From positions 4,152,001-4,216,000 of the forward strand of contig CALZFC010000033.1 of NCBI GenBank assembly GCA_945643635.1: a DNA stretch of 64,000 nt, read 5' to 3'. A model generated the notes under the pieces. It was not told where the DNA came from. It saw only the letters and a list, made by a program, of their open reading frames with translations, and made no database searches. This DNA is from Allodiplogaster sudhausi. Taxonomy: Eukaryota > Nematoda > Chromadorea > Rhabditida > Diplogasteridae. This document shows, one piece after another, positions 34,275-45,525 of the stretch. Position 1 is the stretch's first letter, and the number at the start of each line of letters is the position of its first letter. The position numbers and the translations under genes were made by a program.

Positions 34275-35698
34275 GGAGACCAACTTCTTCCGTCCAGCAT
34301 CCCCAACTCCCTGCCCCCCATGTCCTGTCAATCTTACTCCAATCTTAATCTTATCCATCATTAGCTAACTTGGAACAGTTAATCTTTTATAACCTCATAC
34401 GTATACTCACCCAAATAATCATCAATCATTTAGAAAGAATAATAACCAAATAAAAAATAAAAAAATAAAAAATCAAAAAATAGAATTCTTAAATAATCAA
34501 AATCATGCAGTGTAGAATGAAACTATTAATCAGAACATGTTTATTGTTTCTTTTACGCCATCAGTAGTCACTTAGGGTCGCAGATAAAGTACAATCTTTA
34601 GTATACATTCACACAACTGCAAAAGTACAATCTCAGCATTAGTGGAATTTTCTCGTGTTTACGTAGATCAGCGAGCATAGAATTAGTATAGTTCACAGCA
34701 GATTTGTAGACTACAGTAGTCCGAAGCCTATTATAATCACAATTCAAGCAATTTGCCATCTATCCGATTCTTTATTTCCATTTATATCTCGATCCAACAT
34801 ATTCTCGCAAGTTTATCTATCCTATCAAATCTTATCGCTTGTTTCCATCGATAAACCCTTCCCGTTACACATTCGCAATGTAAGCAACTTTATCAACCAG
34901 TCTCATATGTTTTTATGAATTGGGCCTGCTTGATGATTCAAGGAATTGCTCGAGACTGAATTGGCTGGGTTAGAAGGAGTTAGGTGGGCGGTACTGTACA
35001 GAGTTGAAGGGAGAGACTGGATGGGTGTGGCCTTTTCTGGCTGGAGGATGGCGAGCTGAAGGCGACGATGTTAAAGGGAGCTTGCGAGATAGATGACGTC
35101 ATCGTACATGAGGAATGCGAGATTCTTCGAGTTTCAAAAAATGCTTGGGTAGTCTAGAGAGGAACTTGCATTTTTACCGTACCGATATCTGATAATGTGT
35201 ACGTTCATACATCGCTGATTTTATCTTTGCCTCAGTTATTTGTGACCGCCAACTGAGTATAAATGGAGAAAGCTCACATAATTTTGCAAATGTTAAACCT
35301 CACACTCCAGCTTGTGAAAGATATTTTGCGTTTTCGAAACAAAGAAGGAAATATCACAAAAGTAAATGCTTTATCGTTATTTACTTCAGGAAAAATACAT
35401 TAACGAACAATATAATCACCAAAGTGGAAGCCGTATGTTGAATACAAGGAGTTGAATGACTTACGCTACTGGTGGAATATTCTTCAAATCATTTATTACT
35501 TAATTAAAAAATAATCTGCATATATGATGTCATCACGGAAAGCCTTTAAAAATGGAGTACCGCAAAGGAAATAAAACACGATGAAAATAAAAGTTTGGGG
35601 CCCAAACTCAGATACAACTTCCAAAGTCTCATGGAAACATTAAAGAGGAAAATGTGGGGTAAAAAAGACCGTATTTCAACAGCACAACACTGCACATT
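34275..35698. other. Intergenic region between asparaginase and zinc-finger gene
   Basis: It contains the palindrome's outer end (to about 34760), DR1 copy 5 (34895-35140) and AT-rich sequence. Convergent genes end on both sides (plus strand at 34274, minus strand at 35699). No gene is seen inside. Confidence 0.5.
34895..35140 (+). repeat. Dispersed repeat DR1, copy 5
   Basis: It carries CATATGTTTTTATGAATTGG, GCTTGATGATTC, a G-rich middle and the palindrome TGACGTCA at 35094-35101. It is diverged from copy 3 but has the same block order. It lies just outside the outer end of the right palindrome arm. Confidence 0.65.
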
Positions 35699-36738
35699 CT
35701 AGTAATATCCGCCTTGGTAGTATCCGTTGTTGTTGCTGCCAGAAGCTCCGCCCCTCGGTTGCTGGTGGCTGGAGGTCGGCTGTTGCTGCTGTGCATAGTA
35801 GTCGTCGTAGTAGCCTTGCTGGCTCTGCTGCTGAGGGGGCGGAAGAGTGCCACCTTGCATTCGGTGTTGAGGGACTGCCGTCTGGCCCGGGGAAGAGGAG
35901 GCTGCGGCTGGCGCCACGCCGTAGCCTGCCGCGGCGGATTGAGCAGCGGCATAAGCGGACGCTGCGCTTGGCGCGGCGGCGTAGTTGGGGGGCGCCGGGT
36001 AGTTCGAACCTGTAGAGGTGGCATCTATAATGAACGAGTAGCGTGGTTTTTTACTTACAAAATTTATAAATCAATGTGATACTAAAATATAAATGACATA
36101 AATATTTATCTCTTATGAAGTAAATATTCCCTGATTGTGGAATAAACTTTGAAATTTTGAAGTAAATCTTTCTCATTTACAGTATATTGTTTTCATATAT
36201 GGGCACTTTTAGGCGCAAGAATACCTCCCTCTTCATGCATTCCGCCCTCTCTACATATATGCATGTCTCTCTCCCCCTCAAATCTCCTTGCTTACCGTAT
36301 CCCTCCCCGTATCCTCCTCCATACTCGTCGTAGGGGCGTCCCTGTTGCTGCTGCGCGGCGGCCGTCTTGGCCGCGGCGTACCTGGCGGCAGCCGCTTCGG
36401 CCGCGGCGGCCTGTGCTGGATGGACGCCGAGTGCGGGTCCACGCGCCGAGCTGCCCCCCACCGCCAGTCCAGAAGCGTCCTTCAACCAGTTTCCTTTGTT
36501 TTACTAGGGTATCCGAAATATTTTTTTTTAAACGATATTCCATTGCGTCAAAATGTTCCACTAAGATATCCAGATTGTAAAAAAAATTATGGAAATTTTT
36601 TTTATAAATAAAAAAGTGATGAAAAATATATGAATACTGCACTTAAATAAGTCGATAACTGAGAGGCACCTGCTGTTGCTGCTGATGCGCAACCGGTTGT
36701 GGGTAAGGCTGAGGCCAGGTCGACGGGAGGCCAGGCCC
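35699..36738 (-). CDS. Zinc-finger gene: alternative distal 3' exons (YG/Q-rich tail)
   Basis: Three exons: 36670-36738, 36296-36479 and 35699-36024, with good splice sites and matching phases. They encode a tail rich in Ala, Gln, Tyr and Gly (PQPYPQPVAHQQQQQ; RPYDEYGGGYGEGYG; QGYYDDYYAQQQQ; stop after GYYQGGYY). No start codon or upstream exon of their own is visible. They begin in phase 0, exactly as the terminal exon 37667-37744 does. They are therefore best explained as an alternative last part of the same transcript, reached by skipping 37667-37744. A separate downstream gene with missing 5' exons remains possible. Confidence 0.6.
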
Positions 36739-39700
36739 CTAAACGTGAGGAAGTTGCTTAAAAAACTGCAATTAGTTACTTTTAATAGAAAATATAAAAC
36801 AACAGCCATACAAAGACAGCCTCATGAACAAACCAGAGCGCGGGAGACGCCTAAGCTAATCTGCGACACTGAAGTCTTCTTCTCCTGAAATGCATAGCGA
36901 TTATTCGCTATTTTATTTCAACTTAATTATAGGAATAGTTTTTTTTAAAGATTGATTAAATATTCCTTTTTTTATTACTTTGAAATAGTCACACTCTATA
37001 GAGCGATATAAAAGTTGTTTCTTCAATGTCCAAAAAAAAACTTTCATATCTTCCTAGAATTCATTAAATCGCGCAGTTGCAGCAAACAGTAACCCAAAAA
37101 TGCCTAGGGAAAGACTTCTAATAACACTGAAGAATGTAAGCGCAACATCATAACCTCAAGCAAATATTTCTTGAAATAATCCTTTATTGATCTTCCTCAA
37201 ATGTAAAAGAACCTTAGCACCAATGAATAATAGGGAACACAACAATAGCAAGGATAATGGTTGAGACACAGCGCTGAATCCGTCCGGTTTAGACCAACTC
37301 AAAACCCCACCAGTGCACCATGCACTGGTCATACACCAAGATGGCAGATTGCCAACCTTGGCCGTTCCTGGCAATTTGCCAAGAACGGGGGTTCTTGGCA
37401 ATTTGCCAAGAACGGGGTCCAGCTCGAACAGAGCAAGCGGTTCCAAGACATATCAGAGAACGGACACTAACAACGTGTTTCAGCCGTATTTTTTTTTGCA
37501 TTTAACAACGTTAAAACTGCTTTATTCCGAATAAACAATATATCTAATTTAACAAGTGAGTGCTGCACGCTTTTCTATTTCAAAAAGCGGCAAGCACTCA
37601 CAAGTTAAGAGTTAAAAATTCTTTATTCAAGTAAAAAAACACACATTAAATTTAATACATTAATCCTCACAATTCGATGGTGCAGCGATTCGGGTCGAGG
37701 TCGAGGCGGCAGCTCTTCGATTCTTCCTCCTTCCCAGCAAGCTCCTGTATGCAAGGAGAGAGATTAGCGAGAGATAGACCTCCCTGCTTCAGCAGACGCT
37801 GACTACTCGAGCTCAAGCAGGCACAAAAATAACGTTTCTGAGGTTAAGATTCAAAATATGCAACGACTAATATTAAGTACTCGTCAAACCTCTGAGGATT
37901 GCGACGACAACCACAGACAATAACGCTCTGCCCAGCAAGCTCAGCGGACAGATCTTGAGAATTCTCATTGCAGATTCATTAAAAACCATCTTCGACTAAA
38001 TCAAGATTCAATATTTTTAACGAGCAATATAAGAACTCGCCAAACCTTTCTGAGGATTGCGACGACAACCACAGACAATAACGCTCTGCCCAGCAAGCTC
38101 AGCGGACAGATCTTGAGAATTCTCAATGCAGATTCATTAAAAACTATCTTCGACTAAATCAAGATTCAACATTTTTAACGAGCAATATAAGAACTCGCCA
38201 AACCTTTCTGAGGATAGCGCCAGCACTCAGAATCGAGCAGACACTACCCACCAGCACGGCACACAACTTGACTAATCTCAATGCAAGTTCATTAAAATGA
38301 CATCTTCAACAAGAAGAAGCAATACTAAACAAGTCCTGAGCAATATTAACTTTTCGCTAACCGTTTATGACGAACTGGCCAGCTCCCACAGGCGAGAGGA
38401 AGCTGCGCAGCAGCCTCAGCGAGGCCTTGTGAACTCTTAATTCAAACTGTTCCAATCACTTGGCAAAACAAACAATAAAAAATCTGACGCGCGGCAAATT
38501 TTAGCACTTCACATGCTGTAAACAAGAATCGGCATGGTTTTTGCTACAAAATATGCATCTTAAAACAAACTTAAAACGAAATTAACAACAATAAAATGCG
38601 CAATCACAACTTAGACGGCTGATGTAATCAGCAAAAGCTTCTCCCCAGCTTCTCCTGTATTAATTTATTTGAAAAATGCATGGTCTTGTTACATGCTTCA
38701 TAAAAACTGTAGCTTTGCAAATTTGTAAAACCCACCAAAATTCATGCAATTTCTCACAACAAATCAAGAAACTAAACCGGACAGATCCTTAACAAGCAAA
38801 GCGTTGTGTAGAGATGAGACATCGGAAATTTATCAATCAATAAAGCCAATCGATCTGCTGATGGGGACAATCGATAACGAACCGCCGCGATGGTCAGTCT
38901 GACCAGAGGAGGCGACCAGTCAGTCACTTTCTCTTGCTGAGCAGGAGGAGGCTTCGAGTCTTGCCCTTTTCCAAGTTCGGCCGAGCCACCATTCTTCTTC
39001 TAGAAACCACACTAATTACACAAGAGGCTAACTAGTAATATATATCTCCAAGTTCGCCCTCCCGCTCCCTCTCCCAGTTCTCCCTCTCTCTCCCTCTTCT
39101 ACTTCTTTCTGCTTCGAAATGGCAGGTTACCTTGTGTGTTCGCTTCCTCATCACTTGCCTCCTCCTCTTCTTCGTAGCAGGAACCTCCTTTGTATCTCCT
39201 TCTTTCTGCTGCTTCGCTACCGCAGATGAGGTAGTGGCCATCTTAATACCACCACTAGACTGCTGTATTAGCAAGAACAAAGAGCATAGATATAGTGTGG
39301 ATTGAAAGGGAAAAACAGAGTGGAGCTACGAAATTCTATGTTGAGAGAGATTATAGAAATGAATTCAGAGGCGTTTAGAGATGCGAAAGAGACAGAAAGA
39401 GATAAAGAGAGATGCAGACAGACATGGAGAGAGAGAGAGAGATACAGACAGACATTCGTGAGAGTGTTGCAGACAGGCAGGGGAGGAAGAGAGAGAGAGC
39501 GGTAGATGCAAGGGCGAGTGGGAGAGAGAGATAGCGGAGGAGAGATTCAGACAAATAGGAGATAGAGAAAGATAGCGAGAGAGAGAGAGAGAGAGAGAGA
39601 AACAGAGCAATGGACGAGAGCTAGCATGGAGTGAAAGCGATATTCTTTATCATCGTACAGCCATAGCTAGGAATGCCTGACGCGAGCACTTCAAGTACTC

Positions 39701-39942
39701 GGACGAGGCGCTCCAGCGTCAGGCAGAGCACTCGCGAATGCCTCGAGCCATTCGGGAATGGCGAGGCACTCAAGCGAGGTGCCTTTCCAGACAACAAAAA
39801 AGCCATTCAAATTCGCGCGCTTCTAAACAGCTCTTTCCGACAGATACATTGGCAATCAAATCAATGCGTACAACTCATCCGCTAAGCCTAGTGCATAACG
39901 ACAATTATATTGCGGCGAGTCTAATATTTCGTAATTTTCATA

Positions 39943-39979
<37 letters not shown>

Positions 39980-40732
39980 TATTAATGTTCCAATTAAATT
40001 CCAATTAATAAACTGCCCACTTGAAACACTGACCATTTCTTGTTTCGACGCGGCGACAGATAGGGCTGCCGCTGGAGGAGCCGCTCCTCGAGTGGTGCCA
40101 TCGAACATGTGGCCAATGTCGGATGCCAAGCTGTCCCAGTCGTCGTCGTCGTCCAGCGTGATCTGCCGTAGAATTTTTTTTTCTTTTAACAAATTAACAA
40201 ATTTAAATAAAACTGACGATTGATCAGTAACAATACACGACTAGATGAATAACTACAATAGTTTAAAGCCCTTAAATGAAAATCCCGATTTGTTTGCAGT
40301 ATTTTTTTTAAATAAATTAATCATTCTTATACGGCGTCGATCACTATGAACAGTTAGTCTAAAATAAATAATAAACATACAACTTCATTAACCGCCTTCG
40401 GCGGTTGCTTCGCCGCTGGCACTGGTGGCGCGCGTTGCGGATGCGTCGCGGCTGCCGTTGGTCGAGGGCCTCCGGATAGAGGAGGTGGCCCGCTACCCGG
40501 TCGCTGCATCATTCCTCCGGGTCCTTGTGCGCCTGGTGGTGGGCCGCCAGGTCGTGGAGGCATTCCGGGCCCTCCGGCAGCAGGCGGGTAAGAGAGGCCT
40601 CTTGCAGGGCCGCCCGATGGCGGCGTGTCGTATCTTGGGGCGGCTCCGCTGCGTGGATCTGCCGTCATCTGAAAGTAGAGAAAGAGAGAGAGAGAAAAAA
40701 ATTAAAGGACGGAATGAGAGGGAGAAAGAGAA

Positions 40733-40789
<57 letters not shown>

Positions 40790-41063
40790 GCGAGATAGAG
40801 ATTGCGATGTAGAAGAATGCAACTCCACAGTCACTGACCCGTCTTTCGTCATAGTCCCTATAGCCACCGGCTGGTCCTGGGAGTCCTCCCATTGGACCTC
40901 CAGGTGGTGCTCCGAGGGCCCCTCCCAGCCTTACGCCCGTTCCGCTGCCTGGCCGCTGTGGCGGCATCATGTTTGGCGGAATGCCGTACTCATCGTAGTA
41001 ACTGAAAAGCAAAACGTAAAAAAAAACTAAATAAAGGAAGTAAAATTGGGAGATGGAGAGAAC

Positions 41064-41109
<46 letters not shown>

Positions 41110-44100
41110 CGAACGAACTACAATCGTAAGATTAGAATAAACAGCGGTTCCACTTCAGTATAAAAAAAACTTGGAACAGTTCAAATGAGTAACAATACAA
41201 ATATTAAATTCGTTTAGATATATATTTTTTAAATAAAGTCCTTTAAGCACACCATAAATAGAATGTCCCAAGTGCACTATAAACAGAATTTAGTACTTGG
41301 TTGGTGGTCGTCGTTTCGGCTGCGAAGGCACATCATCTTCAGGCCCAGTGTAGACATATGAAGGCTCACGCTCGGGAAACAGCTGAATAACAACGATAAT
41401 AAAAAGATGTTGCTTTATATAAAAGAAAGATATGACACTTGCTTTCAACCTATTTACCGTTGGAAAAAAAACATAATACATTTTGTATGTCCAAAAATAA
41501 TGTATTTCCCCTTGTTTAAATATTGATTGAAATGTTATAAATTGAAATAACTAAAGAAGCCCTACCTCTTCGACTGGGTTACGGTAGTGCTGTTGCTGGT
41601 TTTGTTGCGGCAGCGGCAGGGGTCTTCCGTATTGATCGGTGGTGGGCCGTGCAGGGGCCTGATTCCTGATGGCATTCAGCGAATTCTTGATGCTCATCAA
41701 CATGTTCGAAATGTTGTTCGAGCCTTCGCCGTCGGTAGGAGCTGAATTTTTCTTCCATTTTTTAAAGTAGAAAAACTAAAAAAAACTCATTTTAAAAAAC
41801 AAATAGTAAGTAAATAAAACATCTAAAGCAAACAAAACCAACCTCATAAGCCAAAAAATAAATCGTTACAAAAATGGTGACATGAAAAGATTTTCTAAAA
41901 AGCAAAATTGCTGCTCCTGTCTGTTTTCATGGTAGCTTTCACGACTGGGAAATATCAAAGCTATTCAAGTGAACAATTACATATTTAAGGCAGGATACGA
42001 CACAACGTTGTTTTTTTTCTTCATGCTAGTCTTCAAGTTTTTTTTATTTATGCCAATCTTTCAATTAGCAAGAGTTCCCGCCTCACCTTGGCCTGGTGCT
42101 GGCCGTTGCTGCTGCTGCTGGGGAGGGGTCCCGTACGGATCAGGGTTACCGTAACCACTACGACTGTACGACGGCTGGGCAGCAGGAAGTTGCTGGGCTC
42201 CTCGTGCGGCTGGTGGGCCGATGCCGAAATCCTGGAAATCAGAAATCATGATGTAGGCGGAACACATTGGATTCTATAACGAATTTGTTCCTAGATCTCT
42301 CTCTATCTCTCTTTTTCTCTTGCTCTCTCTCGCTCATCGTTTTATTTCCCCCTGATACCTGAAGGTTAACATTCTTCTTCTGCTGTTGTGGTTGGCTGTC
42401 TCCGCCTAGCATCTGCACCAGTTGTGCGAGGAGATTCTCTTGTTGTTGACTAGCTGACGGCTTCTGTGGCAGGCCGACCTGGTGTATTGAAAGTCATTAT
42501 AGAATAGAAGTTACAGATCAAGATATGTTTGCGTTTCAAATAAAATACTGCACAAAAGTAATTAACGGTACATTGTGATAGAGAAGAGTAAAAATGAAAT
42601 AAAAAAACTTTAGAGATAAATAAGAATAATAAAATATTAAAAGGATATAAATATTACCTCGGCATAGAGTCTGGCCACTAAGTCATCCGTTAGTGATCCG
42701 CTTCTCTCGTTTTCTGACTGCATCGTCACCAGCACGCCAAGGAGCTTACGTTTCAGCGCCTCTGAACAATTTATTAACATATTAATACTTACTAAGACTT
42801 ACAAGGGAAGTCTTTCGGTGGGGTATGGCAAACCTCAACATGCTATACACCATTCGGAAGCTCTCAACGAGCTGGTAACGTTTTTGATGTTTCTAGCTGC
42901 AAAATGGATTCTATTTCGCCGAAATTGCAGAAAAATACCCCAAAATTAACATTTGCACGATATTTGGTAGCTTTGTCGGCTCTAAAATTGATGTATACTT
43001 GATAGTAGGCCATAACAAACCTGATTGCTTAATTTCCGTTCATTTTTGGAGAAAAATTTTTTTAGGTCATTTTTCACTAAAGGGGTCTTGGTGAAAAATT
43101 ACATGTTTTGTATGGAGAAAAATCAATTTTTTTCTTAAGAGATTTTTGATTTTTAAGCCACTAAATACTCCTTTTCAAGCCGTTTTTAACATAAAAAATA
43201 ATGGTTCACTTATTATATTTCGCTGTAAACTGTTTATTTTCTCAAAAACTTCATCTGTCTCAAAAATGTTCCTGTTGTTGCCTTATAGAGCAGCGGAAGC
43301 ATTATTTCTACCTGCATCTTGTTTTTATGTAATAGCAAGTCGGTTATCTTCCGTATAAAAAAAACTCCATTCGATTTTTCAACTTTGGGCGGCTGCAGGC
43401 GCCCGGTCTGGAAGAGGCCTATACCATGCCAGGCACTTCCAGACCCCGGTGCGCTTGTGCCTCGGTGTTTCCAACTCTTTATTTTGCAGCTAGAAACATC
43501 AAAAACGTTATCAGCTCGTTGAGAGCTTTCGAATGGTGTATAGCATGTTGAGGTTTGCCATACCCCACCGAAAGACTTCCCTTGTTAGACCCAAAATTAC
43601 GGTTTTTGATAAGAATGCTAAATAAAACTATTCTTGAACATTAATTTCGCTCAACTTATTTTTTAGCCAAAATATATAAAAGTATAACAACAACATAAGT
43701 AATAAACATTATCTTTAGTAAACAAACTTTTTATACCCAAAACAGATAAAAGCAAAGAAATAAGAATACAATTAATTACCTGCATCCCCTCCTCCTCGAG
43801 CAGAGCTCGGCTGCGCAGGACGTTTCTCCGGCACTCTGCTGCTAAATTCAAATTAAAATAGAACATTTACAAGTGCTTTGCTTTCAAAAGTGTATGGAAG
43901 ATCCAGTCTCTCAAATAAGAACCAATTCAATAATAAAAATCAAGTAAGCATGCTTCAACAAACCGTTAACTTTCAACATTTTCAATTATTACTTGCTGTT
44001 AAAATTATTAGAATACTAGCCTTGAAGGAGCAGGGTCATCCTCGAGTGGCTCGTAGATGGGCGAGTACTGCGGTCCCGGGCTTCTGCCCCTGGTGGGCGG

Positions 44101-44384
44101 GGCTTGAGGCTGGATGGGCGGAGCCTGTACAGGCGTCGGCTCGAGCGTCTGAATCGGTTGGCCTGGCGACGCGGTCTGAAAACAGAGCACGAGGCTATTA
44201 TGGTGCGCTCTTGGTGCGAGAAAGTACGGTAGAGTGCTGGCAGATTTCTTTTCGAGGAGACCTTGCGACCCATGGGAGACATGCTCGAGAACAAAACGAA
44301 GCAGTGGCCCCGGGGGTCAAAAGGAGATGAGATCGAACTGAAGAAACGACAGAAATTCATGAGAGAGAGACAGAGAGAGAGAGG

Positions 44385-44420
<36 letters not shown>

Positions 44421-44672
44421 TGAAACAATCCCGTTTCCCTTCATGACAGTCCTCAAACACTCTATCACCCTCCCCTCTGCCAACACTCTCCGCTCTCTCA
44501 CGAGACTCGGATTGAGGGGGCCTTTTCTTTCTTCTCAGGACGTGTTAACTCGCCTCAGAGTTGTAGACCCAGGCAGGAGTCTAAAAGGAGGGAAAGACGA
44601 ATGAGTGTGGTGAGGTATTGAAATAATCTCCGCTTTCGGTGCTTTCTTACATGCATGTCATGTGGGCATTTT

Positions 44673-44759
<87 letters not shown>

Positions 44760-45491
44760 CAGAGAGAGAGAGAAACAGAGAGATAGAGAGTGATAGAGAG
44801 GCAAAAGAGAAAAAGAAAGGGGCGACAAAAATGATACCCACCTTCGACGCGGAAGGCGATTGTCCTGGCGCTGTCTTACTCAGTAGGGCTTGCGCGCTCT
44901 GCAAGAAGAGCCATATTATGAATCCATTATAACTCAACTCATTTCATTTGATAATATACGTCTTTGGCAATTTCGACGGATCTCTCTCTCTCTCTCTGCC
45001 CCTCTCCTTTTCTCTTACTTTCTTCTCTTTCTCTCTCTCTCTCTCTCTGCCCCCTCTCCTCTCTCTCTCACTTTCTTCTCTCTCTCTCTGCCCCTCTCCT
45101 TTTCTCTTACTTTCTTCTCTTTCTCTCTCTCTCTCTCTGTCTCTCACTAACCGAGAAGTCTCCAATCTTGGCAAGGAATGCCGCAGCCTGCTTGTCCCAG
45201 TCAACAGTGCCGGCAACCCCGGGAGCAGCAGCAGCTGCCATTGCCATGGAAGTCGGACGGGGTGAGCTGCGTTCTCGTGAGCGTGACCTAAATCGGGAAG
45301 AATTGGTCATAAAATCATTTAACCAAAAAAATTAAATATTAATTATGTAGATAATAACGTGCCAAATTAGTTACTTATTCAAATGATTGTCCCTTCGGAC
45401 AACTCACAAATATTCTTCAGCCATTGTTAAGGGCGGGCGGTCTGCATGAGAAGTACCAAATCTGGAATGAATTGAATGCGGAGAGAGGAAC

Positions 45492-45525
<34 letters not shown>

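Larger units (their letters stand above)
25922..34760 (+). repeat. Right arm of the large asparaginase palindrome
   Basis: This is the reverse-complement partner of 8380-16822. From inside to outside it holds DR1 copy 4, the upstream region with large GA/CT tracts, the conserved block 28230-28520, the candidate first exon at 29157, the asparaginase gene and about 0.4-0.5 kb downstream. Confidence 0.85.

Noticed and set aside
37156..37534. Open frames of 60-96 codons containing repeated FLAICQERG or LGKLPRT
   Set aside because: They translate the tandem NFI-like unit in three frames on both strands; no splice signals or domain.
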